Origin: Halichoerus grypus
Lineage: Eukaryota > Chordata > Mammalia > Carnivora > Phocidae
Direction of reading: 5' to 3'
Assembly: GCF_964656455.1 (NCBI RefSeq)
Contig: NC_135719.1
Location: 75,797,562 to 75,861,561 of the forward strand
Length of the DNA: 64,000 bases
Shown here: in pieces, positions 12,866 through 23,995 of the stretch
Position numbering within the stretch: position 1 is the stretch's first letter
Layout: every line of letters begins with the position of its first letter
Position numbers and translations under genes: made by a program
Notes under the pieces: generated by a model
Seen by the model: only the letters and a program-made list of their open reading frames with translations
Databases searched by the model: none
What the model was told of the DNA's origin: nothing

Positions 12866-14146
12866 CTTTTCACAGGATCAGCAGTTAATAGATCTTATAA
12901 TCCTGTATGCAGGTACATAGCTGATTGGTACATTTGACTACAGGAACACAAACTGTGCCTTGTGTTAGAACAAAAGGATGACCAGGAAAGTAGGTTATTT
13001 GGGGGTATGAGAAGTTTTCATGCTTTCAGACACTATAGGGCTATTGTGTACTTTGACAACTTGAAGAAGCCTGGGGTTGCAGGGGCTGATGGCAGCTCGT
13101 GGCTTCTGGGCTTGTGTTCCTAATGAGGAAGAGGTATTCTTGCTCTCTAGACAGAGGGAGATCCTTTGTCAAGCTTCAGGTCTCCCTGTACTCATATATT
13201 ATCTTTTCCTTTGACTTTTGCTCGAAACCAGGGAATAGAGCGTATCTTAAAAGCACTAATGTCAGGAAACCCCAGGCTCTTTCATTTCTGCAACATGAAT
13301 GAGAAGACTGTCATAAAAGATATGGAATCTTAGGAGGAAATAAATAAAAATGAATCCTAGAGGGCAGCATAAAAAAAGAAGTGTATAGAAAAACTCTGTT
13401 AACAAGTAAATGAGTATTTTTAACAAGGGTTTCTTGTCATCCCCTTTGACTGGCATCAGAGTCTTCATTTGAACCATGTCATCTTAGGTGCTCTGAGCAA
13501 ATGTCAATTATAATCGGCTCTCCTGATGAAGACTAAACATCAAAATAGGAGTGTGAAGGAAGCGGAGTGCCACACCATTTGCTGAGAACTTCTTTGAGCC
13601 ATGTCTATTTGTTTCCTCTTCCTTCTTGGTGTTTCATCATATTCGCGATATGCTTTTTTGTGTGTTCTGACTTTCCTTCTTGAAAGTCTTATTCACAAGT
13701 GGGTGTCATTGTCGCAGTCACATATTGGCTTGGCACTGACTAATTACTTAACCTTTCTTGATGTTTTCTTCATTATGCATGAGGTGGGAAAAATTCCTCA
13801 GGTGCATTTTGCAACCTCCCAGCGAATGCTCTGGTTGTGATTTCTAAACCAAAACTGTTTGTATTACTCTAACTCTAAAATTGCTTAGTTTGAAAAATAT
13901 TTTTTCTTTATATTCTTTGAAAGGTCTTATTTAAAACACTTTTCCTCCTGTTCTTTCCATGCAACTACCTTCATTACTTCCCATGAACACTTCCATGACC
14001 GTCTAGATTAATAAGTGAAAGCCAAAAATAAGAGAGAAAAATGTGCAGCTAATTTTATATATGAGCAAGTATTAAACAATAATTGCAACAGTTAAACAGT
14101 ACCCAAATATTGGTAATATATCTTTGGTTTGCATGTCTGTTGATAT
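12866..14146. other. Unique DNA, no gene seen
   Basis: A 79-codon frame on + at 13601-13840 is hydrophobic but matches no family I recognise. It lacks splice-site or conservation evidence. Nothing else stands out. Confidence 0.5.
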
Positions 14147-14208
14147 GATTTTTCTTTGTTAAAGAAAAATCCCTTTTTTTATGTTAAATGAAAAAAGTCC
14201 TTTTTCAT
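14147..14208. repeat. Cluster of short perfect hairpins
   Basis: A perfect 11-bp inverted repeat, GATTTTTCTTT at 14147-14157 and AAAGAAAAATC at 14161-14171, has a 3-nt loop. About 16 bases later lies a perfect 8-bp hairpin, ATGAAAAA at 14188-14195 and TTTTTCAT at 14201-14208, with a 5-nt loop. The sequence is A/T-rich, so chance palindromes are plausible. Confidence 0.7.
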
Positions 14209-14549
14209 GAAGTTGAGGTCATTTAACAAAGACAGATTTAGTGAATGTCCCAATGTCTCTGTCTTTTCATTGTTCTTACAAAGGGGAAAGCTCGGAAAAA
14301 CTTTTTATTTCAATGATACTATTTCATGAAAATATTTTACTATTCAGATATTAATCATAGGTATTATAAATTTAGTTTCTTAACACATACATTATATTTA
14401 CGCTTGTTATTAATACTACTTTTGAGATGGAAGATAAGAATTTAGTGTTATAAATGTGTGAAATATTCTCTTTGATCTATTAGATCTTTTAATATTATTC
14501 AATATAGCACATATCATTTTGAGTTACAAGCATTAACTTACACCTCTGT

Positions 14550-14700
14550 CTCTTTCCCCCTTTCAAGATTGGCAGTTTCTAGAAAGCAACAACCTTGCCT
14601 GCCTTATGTTCATTTCTTATCAACACATAGGTTCTTGGCATGGTGCCTGGCAAATAGTGGGTGTTTAAAAATGCTCTGTAAATAAATAAATGAATGATAT
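14550..14700 (+). repeat. LINE-2 3' end remnant
   Basis: The blocks 'catggtgcctggcaaatagtgggtg' and 'aaataaataaatgaatga' match the sense 3' end of L2. They are preceded by the 'agaaagcaacaaccttgcctg' counterpart of the usual upstream block. Confidence 0.65.
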
Positions 14701-15084
14701 TGATGTTACAGATGCACACAAATTGTGTAGGTTTGCTATAAGTGTACAAATTCAATAGTCTTAAAAAATAATGTCAGTTAATTATCTGTATCTTAATATA
14801 CATCAAGAAGCAGCAAAGAAGCCTATAAAGATCAATACTCAAGCTTAATCCCAAGCAGGTTCCGTAACTCCATCAAAACGGATGTGGTCACTCAAGACCT
14901 TTTCTAAAGCTTGGGGTGGCACCTTCACACATGAGGGCAATAATGGTTAAACTTGACAGTAATGGTCAGTGGGAGAAAATAGAGCTATTTTGCTTTCAAA
15001 TGGTACTACCACCTAAAGAGAGGCAAGTCATGGTCAAAAGATAGGGTAGAATGAAGAGGGAACTGAGATTTATGATCTCTCCTC
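14701..15084. other. Unique DNA
   Basis: Nothing is recognisable in this stretch. Confidence 0.5.
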
Positions 15085-15235
15085 ATACCAGCCACTATGC
15101 CAGGAGGTTTACTGTTGCTTCCCGCAGTTCTTAAAACAGCGCTAAGAGTTAGGCACTCTTACTCCCTTTTACTAATGAGGAAACAAGTTTCTCACAGCTA
15201 TCAAGTGGGGTCCCGAGATTTAAACTGGGGCTGTA
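15085..15235 (-). repeat. MIR remnant, antisense
   Basis: The sequence reads as the complement of MIR. 'ccttttactaatgaggaaac' is followed by 'cacagctatcaagtgg' and 'gagatttaaactgggg', the order expected for the antisense copy. Confidence 0.65.
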
Positions 15236-15394
15236 CAATACAAACTCCGTTCTTTTGTGCAGAGAACATGCCCTGTCTTAAGTCCTTTCAAAAATAAGAC
15301 AGGGCATAAATCAATGACACAAGTTATTCCCACCAGCCTTATCAGAAGTCAGATCCATCTCAGCTGTGGGGAGAGTGAGTATCAGGAAGGGTCT

Positions 15395-15575
15395 TCATAG
15401 TGGAAGAGCACAGACTTTGACTTGAGATGAACTTTGATCCATATCCCTGTTCTGCCTCTTGGTGATCTTGTGCAAGTTACTTACTCATGCTAATCTTAAT
15501 CATTTATAAGATGAAGATGCTCATGGAATTTCCAAATGACAAGTGCAATCAATGCCTGAAACAGAGAAGGCCTTC
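15395..15575 (+). repeat. MIR remnant, sense
   Basis: The blocks 'tggaagagcacagactttg', 'tgatcttgtgcaagttact' and a degraded 3' end 'caatcaatgcctgaaacag' are in MIR order. Confidence 0.6.
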
Positions 15576-16869
15576 AAAAGCGGTCATTGCTTGAGTCACC
15601 ATTTACATAGAATGATGCTTCATTCTTCTTTCTGGGTGTGCTACTTAAAGAAAGACTTGGCTGTTGGAACACAACAGAAAAAGAAAAACATTGTCTCTAG
15701 GGAGAGCTTACTTGATTTTATGACAACGGTATATACCTCAAGGTACAGGTCAGTTTGATATAAAATGCCTTTGACGCACAATGAAATATGGCCCATTACA
15801 CTGAATTTATACTTTTGCTTGTTATTTGCTTCATTATAAAGTGATTGATGATACATCTTGAAATTCATCAAAATTTCAAATGAACTATTTTTTGAGAAAA
15901 AAAATTACAAAAGTGCCTTCAAGGGATTTGCAAATGTACTATAAATTATAATCAATGCCGTAACAAATGCAATGGAAAAGTCAAACAGGGAGAGATAATT
16001 CCAAGTTTAGCAGATAATTCCAGTGTTGGGGTTTGCCTGGCTCTTAAATTATGGATCAGACTCTCTGAAGCAAAAGGAATATGAGAAAAATGGAGAAGGG
16101 GACACCAAGACCAGTACCTTTGTGGTACCAATCTGAGAGGAGTGATAGAAAAACTAAAGTGTAGCATGAAGTAAAGCTGGTGACAATGCTAAAAACGCCT
16201 AATCATGACAAGTCACTTAAATGCTACTTTTAGAGTAAGAATTAGAGCAAAGAGGTGATCATCTCGTTGCTTGGGAAGCCGACTGTAAACTTACAAGTTT
16301 AAAGAAAAAGGCACCAATGTTCTCTTTCTAGTCTGTTTCTGTCCAGTCCAGCCATGATGATGCTCCTCCAACTAGAAAGGCAGAACAATAACAACACTAA
16401 CAATGCTACTTTTAATGCTTCTTCACATCCCAGGGCAATAGTCCTCCTGAAATCAGAGTGCACGGAAACCATGAACTCTAACTGGTGAAAAGTAGGACTG
16501 TGCCCTTGCCACTCCCTTCTCTTAAACTTCTAATTAAATTACTTTGTAAGATTACTTCTTAAATTATAAAATATAATAAATCAAAAATATAATAAAAGAA
16601 GCAGACCCAAGAAGCATCCAGACAACCTAATTATTGCCCCCCACCCTCCCACCAGGAAAAAAAAAAAAAGCAGCTAGGCATAAACACTAATGAAATTTAA
16701 ACCACTGCATCTGGTGGCTGTTCCCCAATTTATAAATGGGTACCACTAAGCAATTCTGTCTGCATCATTTTCAGCATTTACACCAATTCATTCAGCCATT
16801 GGCGGTGCATTTGCAACTCAACCTGGCTAAATCATCCAGAATGGAATCCTACTCAAAATTAGACCATAA
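15576..16869. other. Unique DNA, no gene seen
   Basis: I see no recognisable element. An A-tract lies near 16657-16669. A 62-codon frame at 16736-16924 shows no domain and runs into the MIR that follows. Confidence 0.5.
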
Positions 16870-17235
16870 TGAAACAGCATCCTGCAATGGAAAGAGCACA
16901 GGCTTTAGACAGATGGGTTTTTAGGCAGGCTCTCCAAATGATTAGCTGTATAATTATAAAATGGGGATAATAGTACCCACTTGTCAGTTGTCATTGTGAT
17001 TCAATGCAGTGATATATTTGGGGAAACTGATATTTATTGAGCACCTACCATGAGTCAGGTAGCCTACCATTTAATCTTCTAGGCAACTTAATGAGGTAAA
17101 TATTAAAGAACCAGGCTTTGAACCCGAGTTTTAGTCCAAATTTCATACACCTCCCATACTACGTAGTAAAATGTGGGACATGATACTTAGCACAAAGCAG
17201 GCCCTCAAGAGATAGTTACTGAACAGAATAAATAG
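16870..17235. repeat. Sense MIR split by an antisense MIR
   Basis: A sense MIR starts at about 16885 ('tggaaagagcacaggcttt') and reaches 'ataaaatggggataatagtac' near 16950-16975. An antisense MIR-like segment then runs from about 17027 ('tatttattgagcacctacc') to about 17130 ('ggctttgaacccgag'). The end of a sense copy reappears at about 17170-17215 ('gatacttagcacaaagcag'). The simplest reading is one MIR inserted in another, but both are very diverged and independent fragments are possible. Confidence 0.5.
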
Positions 17236-17690
17236 CAAGATTATAGTGGAAGTGACCAAATCATCAAACCTATTCTTTAAAGTTTAGGACAAAATCATCT
17301 TTTATGCATTATAAGGGAAAATTTGGGGGTATCTCAACTAATAACTTAGGCATGGGACCTATACTTAAGCTATTTGATTGAATAAGTTGTTTAAATTGGG
17401 GGATCATTAACAAATGAACTACACATGCCCTAAAACATTTAAATTAAAACAAATAAATGTACATTAATTCACTAGTCTTTTGGTGTAGGGCCTAAGTCTT
17501 GTCTTGGCATGTCCTGCTGGTATTGGATATTTGTTGCATAAATCCTACTCATAATACATTACCTACAATTTCTATTTTCTTTTTCTTTAAAATGGAGCAA
17601 CAAATTAAAAACACTTATGAAGTAATCTGAGTGAAAAACATTTCTAGAATTTAACAATTTTTCTAATCTTTTGCACCCAAATTAATAGTG
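17236..17690. other. Unique AT-rich DNA
   Basis: Nothing is recognisable in this stretch. Confidence 0.5.
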
Positions 17691-18640
17691 TTTTTTATTG
17701 TGGTAAAAAAAACAAAAACAAAAACCCACTAGGAGATCTACTCTCTTAACAAATATGTAAGTATACATTGCGGTTTTGTTAACTATAAGCACAATGTTAT
17801 ACATCAGATCTCTAGGACTCTTTCATCTTGCATAACTGAAACTTTATGGCCATTGAACAGCAACTTCCCACTTCCGGCCTCTCCCCAGCCCTTGGCAACC
17901 ACCATTCTACTTTCTGCTTCTATGAGTAGGACTACTTCAGACACCTCATGTAAGTGGAATCATGCAGTATTTGTTTTTCTATGACTGGCTTATTTCACTT
18001 TGCATGATGTCTTCAAGGGTTTTGAGTGGGGGGGATGGGGTTTTTTATCTTTTTTAATTTAAATTCAATTAATTAACATATAGTATATTATTAGTTTCAG
18101 AGGTAGAGTTCAGTGATTCATCAGTCTCTATAACACCCAGTTCTCATTACATCAAGTGCCCTCCTCAATGGCCATCACTCAGTTACCCCATTCCCCCACC
18201 GCCATCCCTCCAGCAACCCTCAGTTTGTTTCCTATGATTAAGAATCTCTTATGCATTGTTGAATTTCCTTCTTTTCTGTGGCTGAATAATATTCCATTGT
18301 AGGTGTATACCGCATTTTATTTATCCATCAATCTGGCAGTGGACACTTAGCTTGTTTCCACCTATTGTTGGCGATTGTGAACAATGCTACAATGAACATG
18401 AAAATGCACGTATCTGTTTGAGATCCTGATTTCAGTTCTTTTGGATAAATACCCAAAAGTGGGATTTCTGAATCATATGGTACTCTATGTTTAATTTTTT
18501 CAGGAACCTCCATACAGTTCTCCATAGCAGCTACACCATTTTACATTCCCACCAACAGTGAAAAAAAGAGTTCCAATTTCTCTATATTCTCACCAACACT
18601 GCCAGCATGTTTTTAGTAACAGCCCACTTTTCTAAAGCCT
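17691..18640 (-). mobile_element. L1 3' fragment, antisense (ORF2 end plus 3' UTR)
   Basis: Successive blocks match the reverse complement of an old mammalian L1. 'ggcaaccaccattctac' and 'ctgcttctatgagta' fall near 17890-17930. 'ggctgaataatattccattg' falls near 18280, 'ttttggataaatacccaaaag' near 18440, and 'cattcccaccaacagtg' near 18545. The reading frame is broken. A younger carnivore L1 end is inserted at about 18048-18252. Confidence 0.85.
18048..18252 (-). mobile_element. Carnivore L1 3' end, nested in an older L1
   Basis: Starting at an interrupted T-tract, the sequence 'caattaattaacatatagta', 'gtttcagaggtagagttcag', 'acatcaagtgccctcc' and 'cagtttgtttcctatg' matches the complement of the 3' UTR of the L1 active in the carnivore lineage. 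It is 5'-truncated to about 205 bp. It interrupts the older L1, which resumes at about 18258 with 'ttgaatttccttc'. A short piece of the host L1 appears to be missing at the junction, and no clear TSD was found. Confidence 0.8.
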
Positions 18641-19074
18641 ATCCAACAATATTCAACTTAAGTTTTATAGAAACAGCTCTACTTTGTTTCACATCCATAT
18701 TCCACAGGATTATATAATACTTAATTGAAAATACATAATGTCAATAGCAATTGCAACTAGCATATTCAAGTTCAGAATAAAGACAACTGATAATTTGTAA
18801 CTGTACAATTCAACTGGTAGAAGCAAAATGGTGGGAATTCTGGAGAAGAGTTAGTAGCCCAAATTATTCATCCTGCCCTGAGTATCAGTGAATGCATTTA
18901 TAGAGAGAATAGAAAGGGCTACTTATGTGGAAATGAGTGAAGAGAGCTTCTACTTCTTGAAATGAAAAGGTTGGACAAGGTGACCTGTGAGATCAAAATA
19001 GGTCTTTGTGGTGGACTAAGAATCACCAAAATGGATTAGAAATTCAAAGACATTATCAGGGTCTTATGTTTAAA
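18641..19074. other. Unique DNA
   Basis: No gene or recognisable element is visible. Confidence 0.5.
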
Positions 19075-19090
19075 GATCCCTTGAAAGTTT

Positions 19091-19311
19091 GTTTTTTTTT
19101 TTTAAAGCTTTTTTTTTTTCTTTAAAGATTTTATTTATTTATTTGACAGAGAGAGACACAGCGAGAGAGGGAACACAAGCAGGGGGAGTGGGAGAGGGAG
19201 AAGCAGGCTTCCCGCGGAGCAGGGAGCCCAATGCGGGGCTCAATCCCAGGACCCTGGGATCATGACCTGAGCCAAAGGCAGACGCTAACCAACTGGGCCA
19301 CCCAGGTGCCC
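19091..19311 (-). mobile_element. CAN-SINE, young full-length copy
   Basis: The minus strand has the complete head, core and CT-rich body; the + strand shows GAGAGAGACACAGCGAGAGA. The A-rich tail reads as two T-tracts at 19092-19120. A perfect 16-bp TSD, GATCCCTTGAAAGTTT, lies at 19075-19090 and 19312-19327. Near-consensus sequence and a perfect TSD indicate a recent insertion. Confidence 0.98.
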
Positions 19312-19327
19312 GATCCCTTGAAAGTTT

Positions 19328-20719
19328 TAATTGAGTATACATATTTCACACCTTGCATATGGCCCCTTCCACAGATTTTCTTTGAAGATATAAAGGAATT
19401 GGTACAGATTTTCTTCTAATTTAAGAAGTTCACCTCTATTTTAAAGCTGATGCTTCTAAAATGCACTGTGACTAGGGTGGGTGGCTAGACCAGGCATCCA
19501 GAGACGTGGATTCAGGTGCTAACTCTCTAACTGGTGAGCAAGGAGGACCTTAGAGGATTGAACAGATGTGGACTTTGGCTCTGTCCAATCTTACAGTTTT
19601 ATAATTCCGTGATCTTTAATATGTTCTCCACTCAGACATTTTCATGTGAAAATTGTCATGTTACATGGCAGTAGCTACTACCTGAATGGCTCGTCACTAT
19701 TTGCAACTCTACGTTCTAGGCAATAATCAGCCTGATGTTTTTTTGTGGTTTTTTTTTTTCCCCCACCAAAAACAACTCTATTCCTTGTAGCTGCATACCA
19801 GGCTGCTCTGTCACCTAATGTCATAGTCATCCACAGTTAATTCCATATTGCTCTAGGCTCTGCTTCCACAGTAATTTAAAGCATTTCTGTGCCCTCACTG
19901 ATGTTTGGAAATATCACACTTCAGAACACTATACTCCAGTTTGTTGAGTATCCTGCTGCTGTCTCTTCCTCATACATGACCAGTAGGCAGAATGGTGTTT
20001 TGATGAGCATCCCTTCAGTCCTGTTTTTCTGGTTGTTTTCAAGGACTTTATAGTTACTACTCTTTTCTTGTCACTTGATTTCCAGGTTGGATGACAGGTA
20101 ACCCAGACGAAATTATTACAAAAGGTAGATATAATGTCAGCAATTGTCCGTGGTTTCTATGCCTGTAAAATATTAGAGAGCACTATTTTTTTTTAGTTAT
20201 GTTTTTGTGGATGGGTTTTACTGCCACATTAAAAGATGTGTTTTCTGCCAATTTCTCTACATATGTGTCCTTTCTTTCAGTTTGGTTCTATTATTCTTAA
20301 TCAATTCCTAATAAAACCTAAAAGCAGAATTCCCTGGAAGTTTTCAGTTCCATATTTCCATACATAAACTGTCCATAGGATCTATGCTGGAGATTGCTAA
20401 GGGAGCTCAGTTGTTTTTAGTTATTGAAACTGCACAGTAAAATGCTGATACCACAAAGTGACCCACTGTCTCATGTACGTACCTTCAAGGATACACAAGT
20501 CCTAGGTCACTATTGCCATGACTTCCAACATTACCCACAATCTGTTGAGTTTGAAGAATTAACCCAAATTTTGAAATGCATGATCCAATTGATATAAACT
20601 GATGGGACCTAGTTGAGTATGAAGATACTCAAAAATGTTTGCATTAAAGGAGACGTGTCAGGAAACCCATTTATGCTTCTTCCACAATGGCATATGGGTC
20701 AAGCAATTCAAAGGAATCA
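19328..20719. other. Unique DNA, no gene seen
   Basis: A T-rich block near 19738-19761 and a moderately GC-richer stretch at 19780-20100 are the only departures from background. There are no exon-like open frames. Confidence 0.5.
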
Positions 20720-20804
20720 ATCAACCTTAGTATATATGTGACTTTTTTAAGGTCAACATGGGCATAGATCAACCATAGTACATAGGTGACTTTTTAAGGT
20801 CAAC
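20720..20804. repeat. Two-copy tandem duplication, about 48-bp period
   Basis: 'atcaaccttagtatatatg' and a following TGACTTTTTTAAGGTCAAC block at 20720-20757 recur at 20768-20804 as 'atcaaccatagtacatagg' with TGACTTTTTAAGGTCAAC. The copies differ at a few bases, so the duplication is local and not recent. Confidence 0.8.
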
Positions 20805-21300
20805 TTCTTACTTAATGATCCTCTTGACCTTGCCTTGTGAATTTTCATGAAATGGGTAAGTTTAACTCTTGCTTGTAGGTTTAGATCTGCTCCAGGTTTT
20901 GAAGCCAATACTATTACTTTTCAGAGGAAAGACTATGCGTTTATTTTAGTAGCCTAGAAGACTCAGAATATGCATTCCCTCTCTCCCAGTAATTACACTT
21001 CTAAGTTTCTTTTTTCTTTCTTTGAAAGATTTAGAGTAGCTTTCCTGGAACACTGTTAATGTCATTCTCTTAAAAGCATCTTGTCTATCAGACTTGGATG
21101 AATCCGTTGCAAAAACTAAACCCACACAAACACAGCAAATAAACACACTGTATCAGCTTTTCGAGTAATTTATGGAGTTGTAAGACTATGCAGATAAAGT
21201 TTTTGATTGTTACATTTAGATCTGTTGCAGTTTGATTTATTGGAAATTCCATGAATTGGATTCTACAGTGTATCTTCACTTATCTGAAAAAAATATATAT
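20805..21300. other. Unique DNA
   Basis: Nothing is recognisable apart from overlapping short frames on the minus strand at 20946-21279, which have no domain. Confidence 0.5.
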
Positions 21301-21583
21301 AAGGCTTTATTTAAAAAAAAAAAAATCTCTCCTAGAAATTAGAACACATTCCTGGGACTATAAGTAGTACTTAGATGTGCAAACACTGTTGGAGAAACAA
21401 ATCGTTAATATGAAATCACATTCTGAATGTCCAGGATAGATTGTAGAAGATATATAGATATATAGATATATATAGATATATATATACTGTCCAACAGTGT
21501 TTTGCACATCTAAGTATTACTTATAGTCCCAGGAATGTATTCTAATTTCTAGGAGAGATTTTTTTTTTTTTAAATAAAGCCTT
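21301..21583. repeat. Long inverted repeat: 93/94-bp arms, 96-bp spacer
   Basis: The left arm (21301-21393) and the reverse complement of the right arm (21490-21583) differ at only four places: A-tract length (13 versus 12), two transitions and one extra A. That is about 96% identity. Both arms contain AAGGCTTTATTT, an A-tract, TCTCTCCTAGAAATTAG, TTCCTGGGACTATAAGTA and CACTGTTGGA. The repeat stops abruptly at both outer and inner edges. The spacer contains a GATATA microsatellite. No TSD or transposon terminal signature is visible. Transcribed from either strand it would fold into a long hairpin. Confidence 0.97.
21449..21486. repeat. GATATA/TA microsatellite in hairpin spacer
   Basis: Irregular GATATATA units fill the centre of the inverted repeat's spacer. 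They would make the loop side of the structure AT-rich and easily melted. Confidence 0.85.
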
Positions 21584-23190
21584 GCTAATATTCACATTTA
21601 TAGCCGCTTCAGTTTGGTTGATAATGCTGTTTCCTAAAAGATGGTTCATTTTAACAGTGCTTTTTAAGGAAGAAATCCTAGTTTAATAATCTGAGATTGT
21701 GTTTTTTCTCACAAAACTCATGTGCATTTAGTTTGTATCATGATCAGTGTATCAATTTGGTCCATCCACAGCTTTCTTCTATCCGTTGGGCAACAGTCAT
21801 AACGAACGTCAGATATGGCATGATATTTCAAGGAAGTTTAACTTGAGCAATTACTGATTTCATCCAGACTCCGGAGCCTCTGTTTGTCAAGAAGGTAATA
21901 TTTTTTAAAGGATAAAATGCCTTTATAATCTATAATTATTTTCTTATCCCTTACATTCTTATGGTCTCCTGATTAGCCGGCATTTGGTGCTTAACTTTAC
22001 ATTTTCGCTCTGCAGGGTCCTTTTAGACATTATTATTGCAAAGACAAATCAAAAATCAAAGTGAATTCTTAGGATTATACTTGAAGCCATAGAGGTGCAC
22101 TTGCTGCCGCTGCAGCCAAGCATTGTGCTGCGGAACTAGCTCCCAGCTTGGTGCCCAGTCCCTGCTGAGAAGGCAATGTAGGGGAACTGGCAGAGTTTTA
22201 CTACATCTGCTCCCTGCTGCTAATGAGCTTGAACCTGTTTCATTCTTATTATGCTTACTGTTTAGATATTTTGCTTGCAAAATTAATTCTTTCGCTGGGA
22301 GAACACATGAAAGAAGAGATGATTTGTAAAGCCGGGCTGTTTAAAAATTAAAAGGCATCAGCAAGGGAGATGAAAGGCTATAATGAGCGATATGGTTACT
22401 TAATATCAATTCAAGGGCAGAAGCTCAGGTGGTAAGGCTGGAGTTGTTTCTCAGCTTCAGTTCTTTCTGTAATGTGGGCGACAGCTTCCGGGAGGCACAG
22501 TCTCTGTTTTGCATTGGGCATCTGCACCAATATACTCTATATTTATCAAAGAGATGTAACAGTATTTTTTCCTTTGAAAGCTTCCCTGGTTCTCTAAGAG
22601 GTGCCCAAGTTTTCGTGATGTGTAGCCTCTGAAAACAATCAGGTTTCAGCAGCTGCGTTTTATGATCACCAAGAACTAATATACTACCTATTCCCAACTG
22701 CTTATAACCTACTCCTGATCGCCTAAACAGGAGGAACAAGAAGAACTCAAAGAGTAAATAGGCCCTGAGATGATTCTTAATGAAATAATAATGATGCCAT
22801 TTGGGTAGCCATAGAATCTTGCTATTTAAATTACTTTCATACGTTCCTTTGTTCCTTACCTTAACTTTCGAAGATAATCATACAGGTATTGTCCATTTCA
22901 TAGATGTGAGAATGGAAATTTGCAAATGCATGTCATTTATCATAACCGGATGAAAATTGTCCATGGGTCAGTATAAATCAGTGCACATCCTATTGATGGG
23001 GAGTGGGATCCTCATCTGTAGATTTGCAGAATCATCCTCACCACTCTCATTGTCGTCTTTGTCAGGATAATAAGCCCACAAAGCTATCGACTTCTTGAAT
23101 AGGAGCCAAATGTATTAGATTTTCAGCCAAAATTGCACGTTACTTTTGGTAATGATATTGTTTGAAACATTCTGCAAAGAAAAGCAGGTT
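21584..23190. other. Unique DNA, moderately GC-richer in part
   Basis: 21770-22740 is less AT-rich than its surroundings and holds short frames on both strands: 74 and 68 codons near 22056-22329, and 104 codons on minus at 22425-22739. None has a recognisable domain. An acceptor-like and a donor-like site bound 21772-21894, but the frame inside is not open enough to call an exon. Confidence 0.45.
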
Positions 23191-23194
23191 ACTC

Positions 23195-23420
23195 TACTAC
23201 AGCAATTCTCAAACTTTTTACTCTTGAAATTGAGAAAAAAAATGTTTGCAGATGTCCAGTTTTGGATCTGCATTATTTTTAGTATAACGTTACTTGAACC
23301 TATGAAACTACCCACGAACTCCTATACCTACGGTTTTTATCAATTATACAACCAAATAAAAACAAATGTAAAGGTTAAATAAAAATAAACCTACAAAGCC
23401 AATACAACTATAATTGAAAG
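23195..23420. repeat. Possible hAT-type (MER1) DNA transposon remnant
   Basis: The start, 'agcaattctcaaactttttac', resembles the terminal inverted repeat 'cagtggttctcaaactttt' of mammalian hAT/MER1 elements. The AT-rich remainder with 'aaataaaa' runs fits non-autonomous members. The other end is not convincingly recognised. Confidence 0.3.
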
Positions 23421-23995
23421 CATCACTTTATTGTGACACATAACTGTAAATTCAGTCACAAGTATATACATCTTTATTTAGAAGGACAGTCATTTTAATA
23501 ATCCTAATGCTGATTAATAAATATTATGAAATAAAAATATCCTATATCTTATTATATATTTACTTCTTTGCATTGCTAATGAGCTACTACAAAATAATAC
23601 TTGAGAAGTAGGACTCGTGTAATGTGTCTCCTAAACAAATAAATTCTGGCTCCTAGGGTATGACTCCTTTTCTGGTTGGTGTAGCTATACTGCAATTTGA
23701 CATGGATTCTCTCTATATGAACCATTGTAAAACCTTCTTTTGAGCAGAATGTCCTATCATTTGGCCTCTACTTGGCACAAGGGCATCATTTATACGTTAA
23801 GTCCATCTAAGTTCTCTCCCTGTTAGTGTAAGACAGTTAAAGTAGTACATTACTCCACTGCAATATAATTTCCTGATGTCAAATCATAATCTCAATTTAT
23901 TACGTGAGTTAAGAAACTCAAGTCTTACTCTATTAAAATATCTTTAATGGTGAATTTTTACTACAAAGCCAAGTTTTGTCTTTAGAGCTGACAAA
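23421..23995. other. Unique AT-rich DNA
   Basis: Nothing is recognisable in this stretch. Confidence 0.5.
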
